From: Bactericera cockerelli
Taxonomy: Eukaryota; Arthropoda; Insecta; Hemiptera; Triozidae
Assembly: GCA_024516035.1 (NCBI GenBank)
Contig: CM044961.1
Span: 11,405,229-11,469,228, forward strand
Direction: 5' to 3'
Length of the DNA: 64,000 nucleotides
The notes below the pieces were generated by a model. The model saw only the letters and a program-made list of their open reading frames with translations, made no database searches and was not told where the DNA came from. A program made the translations under genes and the position numbers. The stretch's first letter is position 1. Every line of letters begins with the position of its first letter. Below, piece by piece: positions 1-10,284 of the stretch.

Positions 1-59
1 AAAGTAATTAACACATACGTAATGTATATGATAATTTTCTTTTTTTCGAAATCAGTCTT

Positions 60-190
60 ATTTATAAACAATTGGATCAAGCTTTATTTACATCTTTTAT
101 ATACAATGAACATGGTAACAAGTTAGAAATAAATATAAATAGAGCCTGATCAAGGGTGGTGATAATGCCTTCGGCATTCTCTTAGAAAAA
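60..190 (-). repeat. Dispersed element with GGCATT hairpin tail (family F)
   Basis: T-rich stretch followed by GGTGGTGATAATGCC-TTC-GGCATTCTC. The same arrangement recurs near 31.5, 45.9, 46.2, 46.9, 61.9 and 63.5 kb. It lies in an intron of the SV2-like gene. Confidence 0.55.
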
Positions 191-254
191 TCACCTTTCA
201 ATGACCTAAAAAACACATCTTGACTCTACTAACAACGATTTATTTGACACTTAC

Positions 255-405
255 CAGGCTGCAGCAGAGAGCCAAAGGATGTGAAACAGCCGGTCATCAT
301 CACGATCGAGTCCCGCCGAGATTTGTCGAAGAATTCCGACAGGTAAGCGTAGGTGAGAGAGAAGGGGCCGCAAATAGCAAGGCCGGCTAAGAACTTGAAA
401 ACTAT
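255..405 (-). CDS. SV2-like transporter exon 5 (TM4 region)
   Basis: Exon of 151 bp, acceptor TTTCAG and donor G|GTAAGT. It encodes VFKFLAGLAICGPFSLTYAY and LSEFFDKSRRDS, the fourth membrane segment and the conserved acidic/basic turn of SV2-like carriers. Further exons lie outside the window. Confidence 0.85.
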
Positions 406-3193
406 CTGAAATAAAAGAGGAAAATCGAGATGTCGGGAGCTGAAAGTGCCCTTTTACAAGTTCGCTACGGTACAATACCCTGTTTTCCTGCAATAATGAG
501 AATACCTGCAATAAAGAGACCCTTTACCTTCACAGTCTTACTTCTGTGTTCCTCCTAAACTGTCAACACACAGCGCATGAGCATACATTCTTAAGAGTCC
601 CTAGTAAACAAAAGCTCACTTCAAAATCTTCTAAATCCAAAACAACATGTGTAGCAAGATGATGGTAAGTAAATGGATCTTTCAGTGATGTTTCATCTAT
701 CAAATCATCTTCTCTACTCTGTATCTCACAACAAGCATCCTACTGATGTCAGTTTGTAGTAAATGTATTTTACTATTTCTTCGATCTCTTTAAACTTACC
801 AAATACTTACCTACTAGACTAAGGACGAAATTAATAGACAAAATCGAGACCTTAAGTCTTGAGTAGTCATGACTTAACCATTAGGTTCCCCATCTAAAAC
901 ATTACGCAACATCTAGGACGAAATCAATAGACAAAATCTCTAACTTAAATCATTGCTTAGCATCGGTTTTCCCCATCTAAGACTTAGCGTAACAGAGGTA
1001 CTAAAAAAACGTGTATTAATTCACTTACCAGATACTCAAAGGACTGAGAGCAAGAAAGACAGAAGCTGGCGATACCGTCGGCCAAAAGGCCAAGGAAGAG
1101 AGGCTTCTGCCGGCCCATCACGTCCGAGACAAAGCCCCAGAAGAATCCACTGCTGATCATTCCTGAGAAGTTGCAGGAAATATTGAAGTTATTTCAAAAG
1201 TGATTGGTTAATAATCTCATTAGAGGGCATGTTAAAGGATAGTTTCACTTTGATTAAATCTAATCTTGTTTCATAAGTCGGCTTTTTAGTGTCTCTATGT
1301 ATTTAGACAAGGCTCACGTTTTCATACCGGAATAGATGGCGCCATTGAGGAGACCCTTCTTGAAGGAGGTGAGTTCAAACTCGCATGTGGCGGCGGGGAG
1401 GATGAAAGACATGGAGGAGGTGCCGAATATTGCGCTCATGGAGGCGGGCACAATGGCTATGAGGAGGATGTACTGGAACTTGCCGAAACCTGGAGGTGAA
1501 AAAAGGTCAAAAAAAATGTTGCAGAGGTTAGAATGCTAATGCCCATGGCACCGCCCTTCATCAAGTTCTGTTTAATAATTTCTACTTTGTTTTTGTAAAT
1601 ATATCTACTATACTTATTGGAAATAATACTTGATCAAATTTAATGATGTTTTTTTTTTCTCAATAAGTTCTAAACAAAGGGATGTAGATCTGTCAACTCT
1701 TGGTAGTCATGAAACTATTTCAGAACAGAAATCCTATCCTTGAGGAGTTCATCAACTACTGATTTCCTCTGGAAGATCAAACACCTCGGCCGAGGTGTGA
1801 AGAACGCCAACACAAAGAAAGAGACAGCGCGGTAGGTATCTACAGATAGTGAAATTACATCAATATTGTGGTTAGTACACCACCCACCACCATATTGGTC
1901 AACTTACAAAATGTAAAATCAGCAGTGAAAGTCCTGATTTGGATCATAATTTGTTCAGAAATAAACTGGGTGACTCACCAGTACTAGAGATTGCGGTTTC
2001 GAAATCAGCAGCTGACTCAAAATAATGTGGAAGTTTAGCGTTCCCATTGAGATCTGATGAAGCAGCAGTAGGATTGACATGAAAAATAAAATCTTAATAA
2101 GTACAACATGCAATATAATGAGTAGGTACAATTTGGAAAGGGACTAACCAAGAGAAATCAGAATACGGTGCTCATTTTATCACAAGAACTAAAATGTATA
2201 CCTGTGAAAGCAAATTTAACGGAATAACTATTGACACTTGTATCCATGGAATGCCAATGCATATTGTGCAATACGAAAGTATTACCAAAGACAACGGTGG
2301 TCATTTGAAGAAAACAGCTATTCAGAACAGCCTGTATTTGCTGAACAAGTGAACACCCAATTCAGATACTTGAGCTACACCCATTCCACATTAACCGCAC
2401 CAACTATGTGTTTTACTAAACTTCACTGGAAGTTGGTTATCTTCAGCGATATTGAAAACTGGAGTTTCAATTAAACCATTGATACTAGATTATCCTGGGT
2501 TTCTTTTATATTATTTTTGTCAGGGATTTCAAAAGCTTGGTGTTACCTCTACCATCATAGATCATCTCGAAGTACAGAGGGGCAATGCAGCCTCTGATTT
2601 ATGGACCCTCCCAATTCACAAGGAATTGAAGAACTTTTTTCTGTAAATTGGGTTTAAACATCGCTTTTAACTGCATCGTCATATCACAACGGGGGTGTTA
2701 TCCTCCATTCGCAGGAAACTCACAAACCTTCTACCCACATTAACCTCACCCAGCCTGGGTTGGGCCGAAATGCCAGCATCACGAAGTCTTCACCTCGATG
2801 CATGTTGCTTAATTTTGGTGATCCTACGAGAACCGGTGCATTCAACACGCTATCGACGCTGGCGTGGAAGAACTTTACATTTTTTTATATTCTTTTAAAA
2901 TGTTTGACATCAAACACCTCGGCCGAGGTGTGAAGAACGCCTATACAAAGAAAGAGACAGCCCGGCAGAGTGTAATCTATATTAACAGATATGAAAACAC
3001 ATGAAAATGACAGATTTGTGGACTGACCTGTATTTTTGGCACCGGGTTTTCCGTTCTGTCCAGTGTCATCGGTCTCATCATGCAGATCTAGAGCGCTGTT
3101 GTGGTAGGACGTCTCATAGCCAAGGTCTAGCGTGCTTCCCTGAAGCTTCCTCTTGTCCTCTTCTTTCTCTAGTCTCTTGAGAACGTCTTTCAT
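255..3193 (-). CDS. SV2-like major facilitator transporter, 5' part (five exons)
   Basis: Five exons join in phase on the minus strand: 3028-3193, 1979-2011, 1328-1489, 1029-1162, 255-405. The product would be a plasma- or vesicle-membrane transporter of the synaptic-vesicle-glycoprotein-2/SVOP branch of the MFS; its substrate cannot be inferred. What is seen: a hydrophilic charged N-terminus, the family motif ADFETAI just before a GFGKFQY segment opening TM1, a second membrane segment running into GFFWGFVSDVMGRQK (the MFS GxxxDxxGR/K loop between TM2 and TM3), then TM3 and a later exon with GLAICGPFSLTYAYLSEFF, matching TM4 and its cytoplasmic end. SV2 relatives are about 500-700 residues, so at least half the protein lies left of base 1. 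Introns hold repeats, including a 5S-derived SINE in intron 1. The start at 3191-3193 is the internal ATG before KDVLKRL; another in-frame ATG lies at 3286. Family is fairly secure, orthology is not. Confidence 0.8.
820..1012. repeat. Duplicated MITE-like motif
   Basis: The phrase GACGAAATTAATAGACAAAATC followed by TAG-rich sequence and CCCCATCTAA occurs twice about 95 bp apart (near 827 and 917). The core recurs at 42318 (inverted) and 54897, so this is a dispersed repeat in intron 4 of the SV2-like gene. Confidence 0.45.
1029..1162 (-). CDS. SV2-like transporter exon 4 (MFS signature loop)
   Basis: Exon of 134 bp, acceptor TCTCAG and donor CTG|GTAAGT. It encodes GMISSGFFWGFVSDVMGRQK followed by TM3. 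The D-x-x-GR-x-K pattern is the MFS A-motif loop. Confidence 0.85.
1328..1489 (-). CDS. SV2-like transporter exon 3 (TM1 region)
   Basis: Exon of 162 bp, acceptor CTCCAG and donor G|GTATGA. It encodes FGKFQYILLIAIVPASMSAI and the loop leading to FKKGLLNGAIYS, the expected first membrane segment and start of the second. Confidence 0.85.
1782..1836 (+). repeat. Repeat with 16-bp perfect palindrome
   Basis: Contains CACCTCGGCCGAGGTG followed by TGAAGAACGCC and AAAGAAAGAGACAGC. The same block is at 2907-2975 and inverted at 4336-4442. Confidence 0.6.
1979..2011 (-). CDS. SV2-like transporter micro-exon 2
   Basis: A 33-bp micro-exon between a TCAG acceptor and a GTGAGT donor. It adds AADFETAISSTG across the junctions and keeps phase 1 on both sides. 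The DFETAI motif is typical of SV2-like proteins just before TM1, which supports the call despite the small size. Confidence 0.7.
2640..2870 (-). repeat. 5S rRNA-derived SINE (head plus tail)
   Basis: Read on the minus strand it opens with CCGGTTCTCGTAGGATCACC and AAATTAAGCAACAT, which follows animal 5S rRNA (internal promoter side). The tail follows: GGCCCAACCCAGGCTGGGTG, GAGGTTAATGTGGGTAG, GTTTGTGAGTTTCCTGCGAA and GGATAACACCCCCG. This is SINE3-type structure. It sits in intron 1 of the SV2-like gene. Confidence 0.75.
2907..2975 (+). repeat. Repeat with 16-bp palindrome, copy 2
   Basis: ATCAAACACCTCGGCCGAGG plus CTATACAAAGAAAGAGACAG and CCCGGCAGAGTGTA. It is an inverted match to 4336-4401; the pair brackets the first coding exon of the SV2-like gene. 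Confidence 0.6.
3028..3193 (-). CDS. SV2-like transporter exon 1
   Basis: First coding exon. It encodes a charged cytoplasmic tail beginning MKDVLKRLEKEEDKRK and ends in phase 1 at a CAG|GTCAGT donor (3027-3026). The reading frame stays open upstream to another ATG at 3284-3286, so the start could be 31 codons longer. Confidence 0.65.
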
Positions 3194-3980
3194 GGTGGCA
3201 GACTTCTGATGCGTTGAGTGTTTTGTAAAGAATGCTTTCAAGTGCCGATGTTTTGATTTCTGGAGTGTTTTATGATGGTCTTTCAAATTTGTATTGTTTT
3301 GATTCCTTGAGAATTTTGTATGAGGTCCTGTTAGTTAGTTTCAAGTCTTTTGATTCTTTGGGTGTTTGGTCTTTCAAGGTTGTAATATTTTTAGATTCCG
3401 TATGTATTTTGTAAGGGGTCCTTTAATATATTTCTGTGTGTTTTATTGATTTGTTTGTTTCTTGTCTTGGACTTTAAAAATGTTCTCTGTAATAGATATT
3501 TTTTATGTATTCAAGTTTATTGTACTTTAAAACTTGAGTAACTTTAGTGTTTCTAATATTACAGGTACAGAAACTTTAGGGAGGTTTTGTTATCTTATTC
3601 TGTTGTCGTATTTCTTTTGTTGTGTAATTTTTATCTTCTATTTCAGATTAACAAATTCTTCTTATTAGGACTTGATGCCTTCAACAGTTCTAGCTTCTTT
3701 TCATTTGTAATAATCTTGATGCTTTGAATAGCATTGTTTTCCAATGCCCTTAGACTTAAGACAAATTGTTTTAATCTTCATGTTTTTCTTAGGTGAGTAT
3801 AGAATTTTGGAGCTATGTGTCACCTAGAACAGAAATGAAAATGTTGAATGAGTTATGAGATCAACAAAGATTTAAAATTACAATTTTAATACTGTCGGCC
3901 TTGCAGCATAGAACTAGGTAGGTACTCGTATTCCGTCTTTGCTTGTCGTGTTAATAAAGTCTTTTGCATTTACTTAATAA

Positions 3981-4204
3981 TCTTAATATATAAATGTCAA
4001 AGTCACTGACTGACTGACCACTCACTGACTGATCATCGCTCTACAGCCCAAACCGTAAGTCCTAGGAAGCTGAAATTTGGTAGGTAGCTTTGTCTTATAG
4101 TCTAGATGTGCAATAAGACGGTATTTTTCGAAATTCCCACTACAACACCTGCCATTGGCGAAAAAGGATTTTTTGCTTTCACGGCCATCCCTCGGCCCGT
4201 AGTA
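3981..4204 (+). mobile_element. Non-autonomous Helitron-like element, 3' end lost
   Basis: Starts A|TCTTAATATATAAATGTC and carries the interior (GACTGATCATCGCTCTACAG, GGTAGGTAGCTTTGTC, GGCCATCCCTCGGCCCG) of the complete copy at 31246-31485, but stops before the terminal hairpin and CTAG. Confidence 0.65.
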
Positions 4205-4335
4205 ATACATAAATAGTACCTACATTATAATCATACAGATACACTGACACAGAAAGTTCGATCAAGTGCCATTTTTTCCGAGTATTTCCTGTAGGACTAA
4301 ACTTGGCATAACCTTTTCCGTATTCTAAAATAACC

Positions 4336-4442
4336 TTACACTCTGCCGGGCTGTCTCTTTCTTTGTATAGGAGTTCTTCACACCTCGGCCGAGGTGTTTG
4401 ATCTCTTTCTTTGTATAGGCGTTCTTCACAACTTGGCCGACG
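4336..4442 (-). repeat. Inverted copies of the 16-bp palindrome repeat
   Basis: One copy (4336-4401) with the intact palindrome, followed directly by a degenerate second copy of its CTTTCTTTGTATAGGCGTTC end (4404-4442). Confidence 0.6.
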
Positions 4443-5209
4443 TGCTTGACTTTCAAAACTAGCATGATTATTCACTCTGCCACTCAACACAAGCACTGGT
4501 TTGAGTGGATGCACAGTTGCACACTCACGAGTTCACTGAAGTGAAAATAAACCAGTTAATTTTACCTCCGTGTAAATAAAGGACATTTCTATCTTTCCCT
4601 CTGTAAACTTTTCAGGGTGATTTTCTCAAAATCATACATTCGGTGGAATCTGCACCAACGTTTGCCCATGCTATGGGGAAAACCACGTAAGACTAGACCA
4701 ATTAAAGCATAATTATAATAACCAATCATGACTCGACCTCCTCTTACGGCTAAAGATTGGAAATGACCTTCCTAGAAAACGAAAGCCATTTTATCAAATG
4801 ACTCATCTCATTATGGTTGTAGCCTTGTAGCTAAACTGATTGCAGTAACCTAGTTTTATAGTCATAGAGAGTAAATGGCTTTGTAAGAAACCTGCCTTTT
4901 TCATACAGGGTGGTCCAGAAAATGTTTACACCCGTTAATGGTAAGTAGAAATACTTTTTGAAAACCCTGATTTTACCTATACGTTTTCAGGTAAAAACAT
5001 TTTTTGGTGAATGATCTATTGTTTTTGTAAATTTCAGAAGACGAATAAGGGCAAAATTGCAGTCTATTTGAATAATTTTCTTAGTGTTATTTAGTTATCA
5101 GTTTTTGGGTCTGATATTTTTGGGTTTACTCGAATAAAAATTATGAATTATTATTACTAACGTATTTTATTTTTATTTATTTTTCAATTTGGGTATAACG
5201 AGTGAGGTC

Positions 5210-5335
5210 ATATTATCACGGAAGGGGTTTTACCCTCTATTTTCTGGAAACTCACAAACCAATATTAGGAGGATTCGAATATGAATGGTCTCCCATCCAA
5301 GTCCTAATCTCGCTCAACGTTGCTTTGATTCAGTT
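5210..5335 (-). repeat. 5S rRNA-derived SINE, 3' half of 5S head
   Basis: Minus strand reads CAACGTTGAGCGAGATTAGG then ACTTGGATGGGAGACC, the 3' half of 5S rRNA, then the GTTTGTGAGTTTCC...GAGGGTAAAACCCC tail. Confidence 0.75.
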
Positions 5336-5699
5336 TCAGTGACAGAATCAGTATAAACAGAAAAGTGAGAAGTTGTATCAGATGTACATGAATATCAGAA
5401 CATTACCTGTACAGCTGTTTCGAGCTTATTATTTGTCTCATCAGCAGGTAATGGATCTGAATATCCATGCCATCAACTAACCTCTCCATTTTAATTAGTA
5501 TAAATATTTTCTGTACGTGCAATTGAGAATTCCAGACTGAATAAACTATTTTTTTTTTTTCTTTTCATCAGGGGTACAGTTCTTTCTCTGGGCCCGAGCT
5601 ATGATAAAAATATAAATTGAACATCTGGGACAGAAATGGCCAGATGGCCATTCGCGGCGAGACTTTTCAATAACAATAAATAATTCATTGTTTTTACAA

Positions 5700-5765
5700 G
5701 TAGCCTCCTCGGGTTCATCAAACTGGGCTATTACGCGGGAGACCAGGGTTCGAATCACGACTGGG
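5700..5765 (+). repeat. tRNA-like SINE head fragment
   Basis: GGGTTCGAATC-type B box preceded by an A-box-like stretch. The stems do not pair well enough for a tRNA gene. Confidence 0.35.
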
Positions 5766-5794
5766 AAGAAAAATTCTACTTTGTGCTCTTAGCA

Positions 5795-6112
5795 GGCGGC
5801 CACAACGAGGACCTTGGACATGGACATAGACCCTATACCCTGGACCCTGGTCCTTACACCTAGATATAGACGATTTTCGGGACTCCGTTGAGACCGCTTA
5901 CATTGAATAATGGTTGGATTATTTTACGTGGTACCGGGGCTACCCTAGGGCCCAAGGGTAGCCCTGGTACCACGTAAAATAATCCAATAATCATATTATT
6001 ATTAAATGTAAGCGGACTCAACGAAGTCTCGAAAATAGTCTATATCTAGGTGTAGGGACTAGGGTCCAGGGTATAGGGTCTAGGCCCAGGTTCCTCGTTG
6101 TGTTTGCGCACT
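5795..6112. mobile_element. Foldback (inverted-repeat) element
   Basis: Two arms of about 155 bp meet near 5950. ACGTGGTACCGGGGCTACCC on the left is mirrored by GGGTAGCCCTGGTACCACGT on the right, then TAAGCGG, TATATCTAGGTGTA and ACAACGAGG blocks pair outwards in order. A few mismatches separate the arms. No coding sequence inside. Confidence 0.75.
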
Positions 6113-6232
6113 TACTTAGTGCTAGGCTACAACGGGGTGCCGCACCCTAGACCCTATACCCTCGTCGGCAGAGAGAAATTTCTGATAATAGAAATCAGAA
6201 AAATTGTGCTCGTTTTTTACTTGTTACCGGCG

Positions 6233-6345
6233 CTACCCGAGGGTCTAGGGCTCCTAGGGTCTAGGGCTCCTTGGGTCTAGGGTCTAGGGTCTAGGGCTCC
6301 TTGGGTCTAGGGTCTAGGGCTCCTTGGATCTAGGGCACCGTTGTG
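6233..6345 (+). repeat. GGGTCTA-type tandem repeat
   Basis: Irregular array of GGGTCTA and GGGCTCCTT units beside the foldback element, whose right arm already contains GGGTCCAGGGTATAGGGTCTA. It looks expanded from the arm. Confidence 0.7.
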
Positions 6346-6704
6346 TTCGCGCACTTATACTCTAGTTGTCCACTCATATATGGTTAGGAGAAAATGAATT
6401 ATTTCATTATGAATAGTCAATGTATTAAGAAGATTGTCAGCTACTCCGTATGGTACGAATCTAATTAGTACGAAAATAAGGTCCATTGAAAATAAGGTTC
6501 GCTAGGTGCATAACGAGACTGTTCCTATTTATCTTATCTCCAGAGGGGACCGAGTGACAGGTGACTTAGCCACCTGTGAGCTACTTAAACTGTCGACTTG
6601 TGGGCAATAGTAGAAGTGACACCTTACACACATAGAAAATTAGAGAAGAAGAATTTTGTCCCAGTATTACCTACCACAATTGAAAAGGAAAGTAAACAAG
6701 TGCC

Positions 6705-6768
6705 AGCGTCGATGGCGCGTTGAATGCACCGGTTCTCGTAGGATCACCGAAGTGATACCACGAAAATG
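6705..6768 (+). repeat. 5S rRNA-derived SINE head, truncated
   Basis: GTTGAATGCACCGGTTCTCG followed by TAGGATCACCGAAG, the 5' half of a 5S-like head, then unrelated sequence. Confidence 0.65.
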
Positions 6769-6794
6769 AAACACAACTATCGTAACATTTTATC

Positions 6795-6905
6795 AATTTA
6801 AATTAGTTGCTCAACTTGGGACTTGAACCACCGCCCTCTGATTACAAGTCCACCGCCTTATATACGTAGATCAAGATACTGAGGGTGGGTGAATAGTTTA
6901 TTAAA
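6795..6905 (-). repeat. tRNA-derived SINE family D
   Basis: GGGACTTGAACCACCGCCCTC and TACAAGTCCACCGCCTTA match the family D heads at 42480, 42970 and 56695, in minus orientation. Confidence 0.55.
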
Positions 6906-7379
6906 ATTTCGGATTATTGGACAAGCAGACATACTAGTCAGTGCTGTGATACCCACTAAAGTTGATTGTATATAGGTACTAAGTAAATAAAACAGAATCT
7001 TACATATAAACCTATAGGTTTATAGATACAAAACACATAGAATCGGCATACATACATAACAGAAGTACATGATGAAACTTCCATGTAAATTTAATGATAT
7101 AATAATGGTGTAATTTCGCGAGAAAAAAGCCCAAGATCATCTATTATCTGTGATGGAAAGGAGATTATTTCTTATAAATAGAAAATTATAGACACACTTT
7201 ACATAGGTCAAAGATTCTTGGAATTTAAAGTTCGTCATTTATGTCATATTTTGAGCAATAAAAAATAACTAGAAACGATTAGGCACCTAGGTATTTAAAA
7301 TTATTGGGGATGATTGGATCGTGATGAAAATTGAAGCATATGAGAAAATCTAATCATAGATTTAAGTGGGTGATTCAAA

Positions 7380-7690
7380 AAAACTTTCTGAGATTTAATT
7401 TTTTTTGCCTATTATCTTCTTTTTTTTAAGAAATTCAGATTGGTGCACCTACGTAATATTTTTGCTAGAATAGAATGGCTAACAACCTATTTGTTTTGCT
7501 CAGAATTCGCCTGCCAATTCACAACCGCGAGATCAAAGGAATAGCACCGCGCTTTCGTTCCAGTTCAAAGGACCCACCCGCCCTTCATATCGCCGGGACA
7601 GATGCCGTCTACGGCAAATGCAAATCGGCTTCATCAAAGGTTCCTTCCCAGGAAACGTGAGAAATATTGTGCAAATAACATGGAAGTAAC
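7380..7690. other. GC-rich island of unknown nature
   Basis: A short island (about 7500-7660) with balanced base composition in AT-rich surroundings. An open frame of 61 codons exists on the plus strand, but I recognise no protein family and see no paired splice sites. Not called as a gene. Confidence 0.3.
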
Positions 7691-7693
7691 ATT

Positions 7694-7919
7694 GTGCACT
7701 TGTAGTCAAGTGGTTAAGGCGCTAGTCTGGTATTCCAGGAAGCGTAGGGATACGTTGGTTCGAATCCCACGCAGTGCATGAATTTTTCCTCATTAATTTG
7801 AGTTTGTGACCACATAATAATAAGACTCTGAGGGTTGGGTGGTAGAAAATGCTTTGAGCATTAACCTCGCTTAGTGGTTACCTTCCACACAATAGTATTA
7901 TTATTATATTATTATACCT
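7694..7919 (+). repeat. tRNA-derived SINE family B
   Basis: Head GTAGTCAAGTGGTTAAGGCG ... GGTTCGAATCCCACGCAGTGC, body TTTGAGTTTGTGACCACATA, hairpin tail AATGCTTTGAGCATT and a terminal ATT run. The best-preserved copy here, with near-identical relatives at 43621, 49065, 59108 and 62597. Confidence 0.8.
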
Positions 7920-8099
7920 ATTTGGGGATTTTGAGAGTGTTTTCTCTCCTACTTCGCCATGCCTGGTACCTAACTTGAAACAACATCCAAAAGTTTGGTT
8001 TCTGAAGTTTGCTATACTACATACACGTATAGGGTTTGTACGTATTACAGCTACTAATTAGTTATACATAGATCTCTTATAATTTAGGTTTACCGTCGT

Positions 8100-8255
8100 T
8101 TTTCAACTGCATGGTCATTGGTACGCGACGTTTATTTTACCCTCCATTCGCAGGAAACTAACAAACCTGCTACCCACTTTAACCTCACCCAGCAAGAGTT
8201 GGGCTGGAATGCCAGCATCACGAAGTCTTCACCTCGCTGGACGTTGTATATTTTA
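8100..8255 (-). repeat. 5S-derived SINE, tail and head fragment
   Basis: Minus strand: CAACGTCCAGCGAGGTGAAG then GCCCAACTC...GGGTGAGGTTAAAGTGGG and the TTTCCTGCGAATGGAGGGTA tail. Confidence 0.65.
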
Positions 8256-8990
8256 ATTTATTTTATATTTATATATTTTTTTTATTAACGATGAATGTAT
8301 GGGTGGGTAGAGGTACTTACGTGAATGTTGTCAAATAATAACAGACTATTATTGTAGCTGCAAATTTCGATTGATGATTTCCAAACAAAAATGGAAATTG
8401 GTATTGATTCGTCAAAAACAGAAGACATGAGATTGGTTCTTTAAATTACATCCCATTGTCTAAATAAAATAATAGTAAAAAGCCACAGGAAGCATATCTG
8501 ATCAAGCAAACTTTTAGCACAACACTGACAGTGAAATTAAGAAATCCGGGCAAAAAAATGTTCGAGATTTGATCTCAGAGGTAGAAAAAAAAACTTCCCG
8601 GTGTTAAATCAATAAAAATAACTATCACGAGACACACAGTTAAAAAACGTTTATCTTTAAAAAGATTTGAAGAAACAAATTGTGTAAAATCGAACTAATT
8701 TTTTTTGTAAAAATAAACTAAAAATTATTTCAATGTTTTTCTTTCCTCGAAACTGGAAAGTCCCACGCCAGTGCTTTGTGTCTAGACTTGAAGAAGAAAC
8801 TAAAATTACTAAACTAAATAATCGAAACAAATAATAATTCAAAAACCATTAACTTTGCAGGAAAACTGAATTGTTTCCTATGTGGACACGGAGTGTGCTG
8901 TTTCATACCCCATTATCACATTACTTCCTCATGTGTCTGGTCTAGTAGGGAGTTAGGGAGCGTCATGAAAGTTTCATCAATGACTCTTAG

Positions 8991-9077
8991 GTGCTCATTG
9001 TGGTTAGGACGTTAGCCTGGTATTCCAGATAGCGTCTCGGGTTCTGTTGGTTCGGATCCCACTCAATGCATGGATTT
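8991..9077 (+). repeat. SINE family B head fragment
   Basis: GTGCTCATTGTGGTTAGGAC ... GGTTCGGATCCCACTCAATG, a diverged family B head without tail. Confidence 0.55.
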
Positions 9078-9114
9078 TTCTAGTATCGATATTATAGGTA
9101 ACGACATTATTGTG

Positions 9115-9300
9115 ACTACTGTATGTAGTTCAGAGATCCTGAGTTCGATCCCCGGTCGGAGCACATTTTTCACACAGAAAATTTTGTTCCCTCCGTACAT
9201 GTGAGGCTGGCATTTCCAGCCCTACCCAGACTGGGTGAGGGTAAAACCCCCGTTCTAATCCAGGACGTTAAATCAAATAGAACCGTTGGAGCTCTGTTGA
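9115..9300 (+). repeat. tRNA-headed SINE with the 5S-family tail (family G)
   Basis: B-box GAGTTCGATCCCCGGTC, then TTTTGTTCCCTCCGTACATG, then the CCCTACCCAGACTGGGTGAGG ... TAAAACCCCCGT tail otherwise seen on 5S-headed copies. A closely similar copy is at 48800-49045. Confidence 0.6.
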
Positions 9301-9329
9301 AAAGGCGGTGGATTCGTCATTTATCTCCG

Positions 9330-9535
9330 AATGCACGATTGCACACGCGCCACCACGCCCAATCACTGAAGTTCACCAACGTTGAGCATGGAGAGAACAT
9401 AAACGCGTCCGTCCCAGGTTTTAAAGTATCGGGCTTCAGAAATTCGCTATTCCGGCCTCCTTTTATTTTATTATCTGACCGGGTTGTAGGGTTTTCAGAG
9501 AAACCCTTACAATTAACACTGCGACCTAATTAGAT
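9330..9535 (+). repeat. 5S-like SINE remnant
   Basis: CCAATCACTGAAGTTCACCA and ACGTTGAGCATGG resemble the middle of 5S rRNA. The downstream part (to the GACCTAATTAGATCTATTGT stretch) is also found near 49020. The open frame across it is incidental. Confidence 0.4.
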
Positions 9536-9597
9536 CTATTGTGGCCAGTTGATTCTAATTGGATTTCAAGTCCTGATTTGAGATGAAAGGTCAGTAC

Positions 9598-9780
9598 GGG
9601 GTTTATACCCTCCATTCGCTGGGAATCGTACCAGCTACCCGCAAAATCCTCACGCAGCCTGGGTTGGGCCCTCTGCCCTTAACCGAACTTAGGATCTCTA
9701 ACGGTGTAACGGGCAGTAGTCTGGTGTAACGGGCAGTAGTCACAACCGTTACACCACGCAGGGGACTTCGGGACTCATTC
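9598..9780 (-). repeat. tRNA-headed SINE with 5S-family tail
   Basis: Minus orientation: tail TACCCTCCATTCGCTGGGAA and CCTCACGCAGCCTGGGTTGG, then a short internal duplication (GGTGTAACGGGCAGTAGT twice, 9700-9738). Confidence 0.5.
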
Positions 9781-10284
9781 AAAATGAAAATGTCTCGATT
9801 TTTTTTTTTTCGTTTATTTTGGATCAACCTAGCCAGCACTGTTTATTTTAATTAAATTTAATTTAGTTTAATTTAATTAAGCACATGGACCTACTCTGTA
9901 TTCTTTTATCAATATTTTTTTAAGAACCCGACAAGATTTTGTTTTTAATTTTCCTCTTCTTCTGATACATTTTTTTATCGTTTTTTTATCGAGATGAGGG
10001 ATACCTGTCAAAGAAAATCCTAGATAATTTACATTAATGTACACTCAATGTAATCTAACACGTGGTTACTGAGCTACTGAAGTACTCAACTTTTAACTAA
10101 TCAGCCAATAACACTTGACTTGAGCGGGAGATAAAAAGATAATAATTACTTTTATTTGAATAGTGAGAATCTTCATTATCTATAACTTACTGGTCCACGT
10201 CATAAAAAATGAAAAAATCTTTATACCTCTACTTTTTGCCTGAGTAGCTCAGGTACAAATAATTTTATTTATTTATTTTTTCCT

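Noticed and set aside
2776..2870. 5S rRNA gene
   Set aside because: Only parts of 5S are kept and a SINE tail replaces the end; not a functional rRNA gene.
6233..6345. Internal telomere repeat
   Set aside because: The GGGTCTA/GGGCTCCTT mixture is irregular, does not match the insect TTAGG repeat, and adjoins a foldback arm with the same words.
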